Shown here: piece by piece, positions 1 to 6,941 of the stretch
How positions within the stretch are numbered: the first letter of the stretch is position 1
How the letters are laid out: each line of letters begins with the position of its first letter
From: CABZJG01 sp965659715
GTDB lineage: Bacteria > Pseudomonadota > Alphaproteobacteria > Rhodobacterales > Rhodobacteraceae
Length of the DNA stretch: 64,000 nucleotides
Assembly: GCA_965659715.1 (NCBI GenBank)
Contig: CBFHXE010000003.1
Span: forward strand, 31,626 to 95,625
Direction: 5' to 3'
The notes under the pieces: generated by a model
The model's input: only the letters and a program-made list of their open reading frames with translations
Database searches by the model: none
Told to the model about the DNA's origin: nothing
Position numbers and translations under genes: made by a program

Positions 1-291
1 CCAGACATGGCGCGGCCGGATATCTGGCGGCAATTTGCAAAAGGCGAGCGCGGCAGATCCATTGCTGCTTTGGGCGGCATACAAGATCGTTCCTCTTTGG
101 CTTTAAGCAACGGGCGGATGAAACAAGATGCTGTTTTTCGGGATACTGCGCATCATTTCCTACGCGTTTTTGACACTTGTTTTTCGAAATTCGAACCAAC
201 AGCAAGCGATGCAGAAATCTCTGCTTTTTCTGAAACGCGCACGGCGCGAGCCTTTATGCTTTTGGGGCGGGCGGCCGGCACCTTTAGTTAG
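1..291 (+). CDS. C-terminal part of an unknown protein, cut by the left edge
   Basis: The frame is open from the first base of the window to a TAG at 289-291, so this looks like the last 96 codons of a gene that begins to the left. An internal ATG at position 7 exists but has no ribosome-binding site in view. The C-terminus (ending TRTARAFMLLGRAAGTFS) has normal amino acid composition and local codon use, and reminded me of a conserved alphaproteobacterial protein end, but I cannot name the family. It converges with moeA, whose stop is 26 bases away. The alternative is that this is non-coding edge sequence. Confidence 0.4.
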   Translation, partial: PDMARPDIWRQFAKGERGRSIAALGGIQDRSSLALSNGRMKQDAVFRDTAHHFLRVFDTCFSKFEPTASDAEISAFSETRTARAFMLLGRAAGTFS

Positions 292-316
292 AAGGCCACG
301 CTTTTCAGGCTTTGGC

Positions 317-1576
317 TCACAGACCCAGTGCGTTAAAGGGGACAAACCGAACCCTATCTCCGGGCGTGATTGTTGCAGCTTCTTCGCCAAGTTCGACCAG
401 ACCTTCGGCCCAACTCAACCCGCTAATACGGCCAGAACCTTCCGAGCCAAAGGCCTCTACGCGGCCCTCTCTTATGCGCGCGCGTAAAAATTCACTTCGG
501 CCGGGCTTTTTGGATTTATGGAATGCAGCTGGCACGCTAAAACCTTGCGGTACGGGCCAGTGTCCTCCGGCCATCTGCTGCAAAGCCGGCGCTGCAAAAA
601 TGGCCGTGCATACGAATGCCGCAACTGGGTTTCCAGGCAATCCAAACACCGGCACGCCCTGCCAAAGCCCCATAGCCAGTGGTCGCCCCGGCTTCACCGC
701 GACGCGCCAAAGTGCCATTGATCCGGTACTGTTTAACAGAGCTGACATATGGTCTTCTGCACCTGCTGATGCGCCCCCCGATGTCAAAATGACATCACAT
801 TTACCCACCGCACTGTCCAGTTGGGTGCGCAGCTTTTTGGGATCATCTGGCGCGGTGCCTAAATCCACGGCAGCATAGCCCAGGCGGCGCAAAAGCCCCA
901 AGAGCATAGGCCGGTTGGCATCATAGATTTGACCGTATTTCGCCGACTGGGACGCTTCAACCAATTCATCGCCGGTTGACAAAACGCCAACGCTCAATGT
1001 GTCATACACTGGTAGATCCGCAATACCGACAGAGGCCAAGAGCCCTAAATCGGCCACAGTAACCTTGCGGCCCCGGCTTAAAACAACTTGGTCCGCTCGA
1101 ATATCTTCACCCATCAACCGGGTGTTTTTTCCTTGGCGCAACGGGCCGTGAAAGGCAACTTCTTTCCCATCAGTCGCCACATCCTCTTGAAGCACAATTG
1201 TGTCGACCCCTTTGGGCAGGGCAGCGCCGGTTAATACCTGTATCGCCGACCCTTTTGGAACGCTTCCTTGGTAAGGTTGGCCCGCTGCTGCGCAGCCTTT
1301 GACCAGCGGCAGAACCAGCGGAGCGCTTTGATCGCTAAGCGTGCCATCAAAGCCATATCCATCTACAGCACTATTGGCGTGCGGCGGGCTGCTACGCTGT
1401 GCATAAAGATCGCTAGATAAAAACCGTCCAACTGCCTGCTGAAGCGGAAGCTCGGTCGAAGCGACCCGGCATGTCAGTTTTTCTTTTAAAAGCGCGAGCG
1501 CCGTTTCAACGGGCATCCAGTCCACGCCTGCAGGCAAAGCAAAACAATCATCACGCAAAGGTGGCGGTGTAATCAT
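317..1576 (-). CDS. moeA: Molybdopterin molybdenumtransferase MoeA
   Basis: MoeA inserts molybdate into adenylylated molybdopterin, the last general step of molybdenum cofactor synthesis in the cytoplasm. The 419-residue protein has the usual order: an N-terminal region with the PPHANSAVDGYGF motif, a central MoCF-type domain with LSTGDEL, GQIYDANRP and TSGGASAGAEDH, and the LPGNPVAAF motif before the C-terminal beta-barrel domain. Length fits the family. I chose the ATG at 1576 over one 12 codons upstream because it forms an ATGA overlap with the preceding gene, as at every other junction here. It is the last gene of the fdhD-mobA-mobB-unknown-moeA operon, which supports a role in supplying cofactor to formate dehydrogenase or related molybdoenzymes. 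Confidence 0.95.
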   Translation of the reverse strand: MITPPPLRDDCFALPAGVDWMPVETALALLKEKLTCRVASTELPLQQAVGRFLSSDLYAQRSSPPHANSAVDGYGFDGTLSDQSAPLVLPLVKGCAAAGQPYQGSVPKGSAIQVLTGAALPKGVDTIVLQEDVATDGKEVAFHGPLRQGKNTRLMGEDIRADQVVLSRGRKVTVADLGLLASVGIADLPVYDTLSVGVLSTGDELVEASQSAKYGQIYDANRPMLLGLLRRLGYAAVDLGTAPDDPKKLRTQLDSAVGKCDVILTSGGASAGAEDHMSALLNSTGSMALWRVAVKPGRPLAMGLWQGVPVFGLPGNPVAAFVCTAIFAAPALQQMAGGHWPVPQGFSVPAAFHKSKKPGRSEFLRARIREGRVEAFGSEGSGRISGLSWAEGLVELGEEAATITPGDRVRFVPFNALGL

Positions 1577-2469
1577 TGGCGCCCACGCGTAAAACAGCTG
1601 CCCATAATCCATCCTTCTTCCATTCGAATATTTGCAGGTATATCGGCAGGGATAAAGCTTTCAAAGACGGGGTCGGTTTGAAACATGCATTGCAACTCGT
1701 CACAACTGCCGCGGACCTGCTGGGCATCCAGAATATGATAGAATTGATCCGGCCAGCGCTTAATGTAATCCGCTAGGGTTTCTTTTGCGGCTAGAATGCT
1801 CGGGTAAATTTCACCCAACACAACGGATGCGCACGGCAACAGTTTGCACCCTTCGATCGGCCAGACCTGACAGCGCTTGCCAAGCCATTTGCGCAGCTCT
1901 GCAAGATAGGGAAGGCCAAGCAAAGATTGCGATCCCACTGCACCAGTGGTGTACAGCTTCCACGCGCTATGGGCTTTGGCTGCAAGATCGGTTTGCCGAT
2001 ACTCCGGTAATCCGTGGGAATGGCGCGCCGCACCTTTATGTGGCAGACTCGGCAATTTTAGTTGCGCAGGGGCACCCCAAAACGGGCCAATACCCGCAAA
2101 GATTTTATTGATCTCGGCTGCCACCTCAAATCGGTTGTTGCTATTATCTGGTCCGTCTTCAATCCTTTCCTTTAACCAGTCCCAAACAGCCAGTGCCTCT
2201 GGCTTGCCGGTCAGGGCTTTGGCAAAGCCTTGCGGATAGCCAAAGGAAAAATCAAACCCTACAAATGTCTTCCGGCCGGCCGTCATTTCTGCTTCCAAAA
2301 GCGCGTAAAGATGTTGCATCACTGCGCGCCGGGTACGAAAATAAAGCGGGTGCGCGATTGGCCTCCCTAGTCGCTGGGCACATAAATAAATTGCGTCTTT
2401 AACCGGCTTTTTGGCAGAGGGCTTTGAGCGCGCTGACCAGTCGATTGCAATAACAGTATCGATGCTCAA
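1573..2469 (-). CDS. Uncharacterised DUF429-like protein in the molybdenum cofactor operon
   Basis: This 298-residue protein has no known reaction. Its motifs follow the order of DUF429, a family with an RNase H-like fold: IDWSA near residues 9-13, VGFDFSFGYP around 70-79, GEIYPS in the last third, and an Asp/Glu-rich HILDAQQ...CDELQC segment. Acidic residues lie where RNase H-fold enzymes usually bind metal (D10, D73, later E and D). It has no signal peptide or membrane segment. It overlaps mobB upstream and moeA downstream by ATGA, so the three are translationally coupled. That context points to a job in cofactor maturation or quality control, which is inference. In roseobacters such genes are sometimes loosely labelled molybdopterin guanine dinucleotide synthesis, probably from position alone. 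Confidence 0.8.
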   Translation of the reverse strand: MSIDTVIAIDWSARSKPSAKKPVKDAIYLCAQRLGRPIAHPLYFRTRRAVMQHLYALLEAEMTAGRKTFVGFDFSFGYPQGFAKALTGKPEALAVWDWLKERIEDGPDNSNNRFEVAAEINKIFAGIGPFWGAPAQLKLPSLPHKGAARHSHGLPEYRQTDLAAKAHSAWKLYTTGAVGSQSLLGLPYLAELRKWLGKRCQVWPIEGCKLLPCASVVLGEIYPSILAAKETLADYIKRWPDQFYHILDAQQVRGSCDELQCMFQTDPVFESFIPADIPANIRMEEGWIMGSCFTRGRQ

Positions 2470-2957
2470 AGCGCCACCTCTGACTGGATGAAATCTGCAA
2501 TAGCGGCTGTATCATCAAGATCAAAAACAGGCCGATCAAGGGTCATTGCAACATCGCTTGCAACCGCGTGAATGGTCGGATCATTTGTGGCAATAAGCTC
2601 CGTGCCTGTGACTGCGCGAAAGGTTTCTATCTTTGGATGGCGGTCGCGTTTAAACCCTTCGATCAGAACAAGATCAACAGGCGAAAGCTTTGCAAGCAGC
2701 GCCTTAAGGCTGGGCTCTTCTTCGTCGCGCAGCTCATGCATCAGCGCAAAGCGGTTGCGCGAGGATAGCATAACCTCACGTGCACCGGCCACTCTATGGC
2801 GATGACTGTCTTTGCCACTGCGATCCACATCAAAACTGTGATGGGCGTGCTTAATTGTGGATACGGAAAAGCCCCGCTTGACAAATTCACTAACCAACCT
2901 TTCCATAAGGCCCGTTTTGCCCGAATTTTTCCACCCTGTAACGCCGTAGATTTTCAT
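2466..2957 (-). CDS. mobB: Molybdopterin-guanine dinucleotide biosynthesis adaptor MobB
   Basis: MobB is a small P-loop GTP-binding protein that assists MobA in attaching GMP to molybdopterin. The 163-residue sequence opens with the fold typical of the family: GVTGWKNSGKTGLMERL is the Walker A loop (residues 5-21), followed by IKHAHHSFDVD and the VLIEGFKRDRHPKIE segment near residue 100-115. The length matches single-domain MobB proteins. Its start overlaps the end of mobA and its end overlaps the next gene, both by ATGA. The order mobA-mobB is common in proteobacteria. Confidence 0.95.
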   Translation of the reverse strand: MKIYGVTGWKNSGKTGLMERLVSEFVKRGFSVSTIKHAHHSFDVDRSGKDSHRHRVAGAREVMLSSRNRFALMHELRDEEEPSLKALLAKLSPVDLVLIEGFKRDRHPKIETFRAVTGTELIATNDPTIHAVASDVAMTLDRPVFDLDDTAAIADFIQSEVAL

Positions 2958-3574
2958 GCGTGATCCTTTAGCAATGCACTTGCCGTTTCCAGGTCATGCG
3001 GCGTGTTCACATTAAAGAACGGATCAAACGGTGTCGATGAAAACGCAGCCTGCCGTGCGCCGTGCATTTCCGTCCACTGGACAATTTTGCGCAACCCGTT
3101 TTGCAAATGCCCCCGCAAGTCCTCCTTTAAAGCAACCGGCCAGAGGCCAAAAGTTGGCTGCCGCAAAGACACGCCACTTGGCTCTTTTGTAGCGGCAAGG
3201 ACCAAAGGCAGCGCCATGCCTTCAGAAGCCAGAATGAGCTGGGGCACAAGATCACAGGGAAAAAAAGGCGTATCCGCCGCAACCGTAACGATGTGCTCGC
3301 CGCCCTGTGCACAGGCCCAGTCCAAACCGGCAAGAACCCCGGCAAGCGGCCCAGCATATCCGTCAACACTGTCGGCAAAGACGGGCAGTCCAAGATCGTC
3401 GAACCGGTTGGGGTCTCCGTTGGCGTTTAATCCGACCTGTGCAACCTGCGGGGCCAACCGCCCAACGACCCGAGATATCATGGATTGGCCCTGCAGCACC
3501 AGCCGGCCTTTATCCCCGCCCCCCATGCGGCGGGCCAGACCGCCAGCCAGTATCACTCCGAGCGGCTGCTTCAT
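2954..3574 (-). CDS. mobA: Molybdenum cofactor guanylyltransferase MobA
   Basis: MobA transfers GMP from GTP to Mo-molybdopterin, giving the bis-MGD cofactor needed by formate dehydrogenases and other DMSO-reductase family enzymes. The 206-residue protein begins with the nucleotidyltransferase signature LAGGLARRMGGGDKG (residues 10-24), has the metal-binding VAADTPFF near the middle, and ends with FFNVNTPHDLE, all standard for MobA. It overlaps fdhD upstream and mobB downstream by ATGA, so it belongs to the same coupled operon. Confidence 0.95.
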   Translation of the reverse strand: MKQPLGVILAGGLARRMGGGDKGRLVLQGQSMISRVVGRLAPQVAQVGLNANGDPNRFDDLGLPVFADSVDGYAGPLAGVLAGLDWACAQGGEHIVTVAADTPFFPCDLVPQLILASEGMALPLVLAATKEPSGVSLRQPTFGLWPVALKEDLRGHLQNGLRKIVQWTEMHGARQAAFSSTPFDPFFNVNTPHDLETASALLKDHA

Positions 3575-4449
3575 TTCTCTGACCCTTTGCGCACTACCGC
3601 TTTTGGATCGTCCGGAATTTTATCCATATCTGCATCCCAAATCAGTCGCTCTTCGCCCGCAAGGCAGACAAACCGCTTGCCCCGCAGCCGCCCGATCAAG
3701 GTAAGACCTACTTGCCGTGCAATCTCGACCCCCCACGCGGTAAACCCCGAACGGGAAGCAAGGATCGGGATGCCCATATGAGCAGTTTTGATCACCATTT
3801 CGGACGTTAAGCGGCCCGTGGTGTAAAGTATTTTATCATCTGCCTTTTCCGATTGAGACAGCATCCATCCCGCGACTTTATCCACGGCATTATGACGCCC
3901 GACATCTTCCATATAAACCAGTGGCTGATCTTGATGGCACAGAACAGTCCCGTGAATGGCACCGGCTTTTAGATAGAGCGAGGGTGTGCGGTTAATTTTT
4001 GCAGCAAGCGTATAGAGCCAAGATGTTTTTATATCTGATCGGGGCAGTTTTACCGCTTCAAGGCCTTCCATCATATCACCAAACACGGTTCCAACGGCGC
4101 ATCCGCTTGTGCGGGTTTTCTTTTGCAGTTTCGCTTCGTAATCAGTGGTTCGCGCCGTGCGCACAACAATGGTTTCAAGCTCTTCATCAAATGCAATATC
4201 GGTGATCTGATCATCGCGCTGTAACATGCCCTGATTGCGCAAAAATCCAAGCGCTAAATACTCAGGATAATCCCCAATGGTCATGGCCGTGACAATTTCC
4301 TGCGAATTGAGGAAAATCGTCAATGGCCGCTCTTCGACAACGTCCAGCACTTGGTGCTGTCCATGATGGTCGACACCGGTCAATTGCGCGGTCAAACCGC
4401 TTGGCACACTCATAGGCGCAATCACATAGTCAGTGGTCGATTTGCTCAT
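3571..4449 (-). CDS. fdhD: Formate dehydrogenase accessory sulfurtransferase FdhD
   Basis: FdhD carries sulfur from the cysteine desulfurase to the molybdenum cofactor of formate dehydrogenase, without which the enzyme is inactive. The 292-residue protein has the family layout, with LGFLRNQGM, the sulfur-relay loop RTSGCAVGTVFGD, MEDVGRHNAVDKV, LYTTGRLTSEMV and LASRSG. In E. coli FdhD the relay loop is a Cys-x-x-Cys; here the second position is glycine (CAVG). I use the ATG at 4449, preceded by GGGA; a TTG 15 bases upstream is an alternative start. It is the first gene of the operon and diverges from azlC, so the promoter should lie in 4450-4513. No formate dehydrogenase structural gene is in the window. 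Confidence 0.95.
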   Translation of the reverse strand: MSKSTTDYVIAPMSVPSGLTAQLTGVDHHGQHQVLDVVEERPLTIFLNSQEIVTAMTIGDYPEYLALGFLRNQGMLQRDDQITDIAFDEELETIVVRTARTTDYEAKLQKKTRTSGCAVGTVFGDMMEGLEAVKLPRSDIKTSWLYTLAAKINRTPSLYLKAGAIHGTVLCHQDQPLVYMEDVGRHNAVDKVAGWMLSQSEKADDKILYTTGRLTSEMVIKTAHMGIPILASRSGFTAWGVEIARQVGLTLIGRLRGKRFVCLAGEERLIWDADMDKIPDDPKAVVRKGSEK

Positions 4450-4513
4450 CAATATTTGTCCCAAGGCTATTTTAGAATTGCATCGCTCTACTGTGCTACT
4501 TTAGGTATCATAT

Positions 4514-5227
4514 ATGTCAATCCCACAGCCGTCAGGTTTTTTCATAAAAGGCGTTCTAAACGGCGCCCCACATACGCTTGTCATTGGACCTTTCGGTTTT
4601 TTATTCGGAGTGGTCGCAACCGAAGCAGGACTTAGTGTTTTTGAAGCGTTAAGCTTTAGCGTGCTGGTGGTGGCCGGCGCAGCGCAGCTAACCGCGCTGG
4701 AATTGATGCAAGATAATACCCCCACTGTGATTGTTATTTTATCTGCGTTGGCTTTGAATTTGCGCATGGCGCTTTATTCGGCCTCACTGACTCCGCATTT
4801 GGGTACAGCAAGGTTCTGGCAGAGGATGGCAGCGGCATACACAATGGTTGATCAAAGCTATGCCACAAGCATTCTACAATATGAAAACAACCCCCAAATG
4901 AGTGTGTCGCAAAAACTGGCGTTTTTCTTTGGTGTTGCGACGCCTGTAATCCCAATATGGTACGCGTTTACTTTTTTAGGGGCATTGGTCGGTCAATCCG
5001 TTCCCGCCGAAATCCCGTTGGATTTCGCCACCCCGCTCACATTTATTGCCCTTCTCGCCCCATTGCTACGCACTGTGCCGCATATTCTCGCCGCTCTGGC
5101 GTCGGTCATTGCGGGGCTTTTGTTTCATGCCATGCCGTATAACCTTGGGATTATGCTCGCAGGTGTGATCGGGATGAGTGTCGGTGCTTGGAGTGAACAG
5201 CGCGGGATTGGAGAGCGCCGCTCATGA
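4514..5227 (+). CDS. azlC: Branched-chain amino acid exporter large subunit AzlC
   Basis: AzlC and AzlD together form an inner-membrane carrier that exports branched-chain amino acids or their analogues, as BrnFE does in corynebacteria. The 237-residue protein is hydrophobic throughout. It shows the conserved N-terminal block with PFGFLFGVVATEAG and VVAGAAQLTALELM (the AGAxQ motif) around residues 30-65, and further membrane segments to the C-terminus. It is followed directly by azlD with an ATGA overlap, the usual two-gene arrangement. Substrate cannot be read from the sequence. Confidence 0.92.
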   Translation: MSIPQPSGFFIKGVLNGAPHTLVIGPFGFLFGVVATEAGLSVFEALSFSVLVVAGAAQLTALELMQDNTPTVIVILSALALNLRMALYSASLTPHLGTARFWQRMAAAYTMVDQSYATSILQYENNPQMSVSQKLAFFFGVATPVIPIWYAFTFLGALVGQSVPAEIPLDFATPLTFIALLAPLLRTVPHILAALASVIAGLLFHAMPYNLGIMLAGVIGMSVGAWSEQRGIGERRS

Positions 5228-5553
5228 GTTTTGCACAAGACAGCAACCTATGGCTTGTGATTTGGGCGCTTGGCCTTGGCACTTTTGGATTGCGCTTTTT
5301 ATTTCTAGGCGTGGTGGGTGATCGAAAAATGCCGCCTTGGGTTCTGCGCCACCTGCGCTACACGGCTGTCGGACTGCTGCCCGGTTTAATCGCACCGCTG
5401 GTCCTGTGGCCAGAGGCCACCGGAGGCGCTCTGGATTGGCCGCGTTTGACCGCAGCGGCGGTTACCTTGGCGGTGGGTTACAAGACAAAAAATGTATTTG
5501 CCGCGATCCTACTAGGCGGGCTCTGCCTTTATGTAACAGGGCAAATGGCATAA
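5224..5553 (+). CDS. azlD: Branched-chain amino acid exporter small subunit AzlD
   Basis: This is the small membrane partner of AzlC. The 109-residue protein has about three or four hydrophobic segments and the family pattern LGTFGLRFLFLG near the start, VLRHLRYTAVGLLPGLIAP in the middle and a Lys/Thr-containing VGYKTKNVFAAILLGG near the end. Its ATG overlaps the azlC stop, so the two are made together. Nothing follows on the same strand; the next gene converges. Confidence 0.9.
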   Translation: MSFAQDSNLWLVIWALGLGTFGLRFLFLGVVGDRKMPPWVLRHLRYTAVGLLPGLIAPLVLWPEATGGALDWPRLTAAAVTLAVGYKTKNVFAAILLGGLCLYVTGQMA

Positions 5554-5622
5554 GATTAAATCTTGGTAAAGTTTAGGCAACAAATGCCTAAACACATCAC
5601 GTCTTGAAACTACGTGTACAGC

Positions 5623-5757
5623 TCACCCATTGACGAGCGCTATAAAAATCAAGGCAACAATGCAAAAAATCGCTGTTTTGGTCACTAAAGACATAAACCC
5701 TTCAAATGTTTTTTCTTGGACCTCGGTGTCCATTGATCCGTGTTCATGCTTGGCCAT
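5623..5757 (-). CDS. Short aa3-type cytochrome c oxidase subunit IV
   Basis: A 44-residue single-pass membrane protein that in Rhodobacter and Paracoccus co-purifies with the aa3 cytochrome c oxidase. The sequence MAKHEHGSMDTEVQEKTFEG followed by one C-terminal hydrophobic helix is the family pattern. The start is fixed by a clear AGGAG seven bases upstream; the same frame extends 20 codons further upstream but without such a site, and that extension does not look like the family. It stands alone, away from the other oxidase subunits, which is usual for this gene. Confidence 0.85.
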   Translation of the reverse strand: MAKHEHGSMDTEVQEKTFEGFMSLVTKTAIFCIVALIFIALVNG

Positions 5758-5901
5758 TCGGCTACTCCTAGTCAAAGCTCTTAATGTGTCTTTAGCGGAT
5801 TTTTTGGCCGCTGTCATCCTCTACCCAAACACTTTTGATGCTGCCTCTCGTCGCACCCCTTCAAAAGCTCGAAAATGCGCACGCGGCGCAGCGCCGGCGT
5901 C

Positions 5902-6939
5902 CTAGACATGATAGCGATACACGCCATCTGGATCCAAGCGGCGCGTTGCATCCCCTTTCAAATAAAGGTGATTTAGATGCGCCACTGCCTCGACCAGAGC
6001 CAGACCATATTCATCTGCGCCGATACGCCGCTTGAAAAGCGGCTGAAAGCACTCAGCCGCTGCTTTCGGCTGATGCAAAAAAGCGATCAGTCTTTCCAAC
6101 GCACTATGGTGGTTTTCAATCATATGTTTAAACCGAAAGGGCAGACCCTTGAATGGCAGCTTATGACCAGACAGAACCAATTGATCCGGATGTGCCAGTT
6201 TTGCCAACCGGCCACAGGATTCAAACCAGTCGCCAACCGGATCTGCCTCTGGCTCTGTGGCATAGACCCCAAGGTTTGGGCTAATCGATGAAATAATTTG
6301 ATCCCCTGCCAGCACCAGATTATCAGAGCTATTCCAAAGGGTAGCATGTTCTGGTGCATGGCCGTGCCCAATATGGACCTGCCAGTGCCTGCCGCCAATT
6401 TCAATCACATCATCCTGCTGTATCCTGTGAAAGCCCAGCGGCATCGGATGGACCGCATCGGCGAAATTAAAGGGCTTTCCATTGGCCCGCTCATCAATGA
6501 TGTCCTGCGCCATTCCAGAGCGCCGCCAGAACCGCAAGGTTTCGGGCGGCGGCGTTTTTTGCACATCCAAACAAAGCATCCGCGCCATCAACCAAGCAGT
6601 GCGCGTTGTCCAAAGCTCGGCATTGAATTCGCTTTGAAACCAACCGGCAAGCCCGATATGGTCTGGATGGTGATGGGTGATAATCAGCCGTCCCACAGGT
6701 TTTTTCGAAAAGACGCCATCAAGTAAATCGCCCCATATCTGCCGGGTTTTATCCGACCCCATGCCGGTATCAACAACGGTCCAGCTGTTGCCATCATCTA
6801 AGACATAGGCATTCACATGGTCCAACTTCATCGGCAGTGGCAACCTCACCCAAAACACCCCTTTGGCCACTTCCACTGCAGAGCCGGTTTCTGGCGGCGA
6901 TGTCCAAGGGGTCGTGATCAGGTGCAGGTCATCCGTCAT
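5902..6939 (-). CDS. Metallo-beta-lactamase-fold hydrolase
   Basis: A cytoplasmic metal-dependent hydrolase of 345 residues. The zinc-binding HxHxDH motif is THHHPDHIG (H89, H91, D93, H94), followed by HIGHGHAPEHATL and LAGDQII, which give the third histidine and the bridging aspartate. The last ~80 residues form the winged-helix-like tail found in the LACTB2-type subgroup, with FKRRIGADEYGLALVEAVAHL. It starts two bases after the stop of the acyl-CoA dehydrogenase gene, so the two form an operon. A thioester- or glyoxalase-II-like substrate would fit this pairing, but that is inference. Confidence 0.85.
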   Translation of the reverse strand: MTDDLHLITTPWTSPPETGSAVEVAKGVFWVRLPLPMKLDHVNAYVLDDGNSWTVVDTGMGSDKTRQIWGDLLDGVFSKKPVGRLIITHHHPDHIGLAGWFQSEFNAELWTTRTAWLMARMLCLDVQKTPPPETLRFWRRSGMAQDIIDERANGKPFNFADAVHPMPLGFHRIQQDDVIEIGGRHWQVHIGHGHAPEHATLWNSSDNLVLAGDQIISSISPNLGVYATEPEADPVGDWFESCGRLAKLAHPDQLVLSGHKLPFKGLPFRFKHMIENHHSALERLIAFLHQPKAAAECFQPLFKRRIGADEYGLALVEAVAHLNHLYLKGDATRRLDPDGVYRYHV

Positions 6940-6941
6940 TC

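Noticed and set aside
5758..5817. N-terminal extension of the small oxidase subunit
   Set aside because: AGGAG directly before 5757 and the known family start make the 20 extra codons unlikely.
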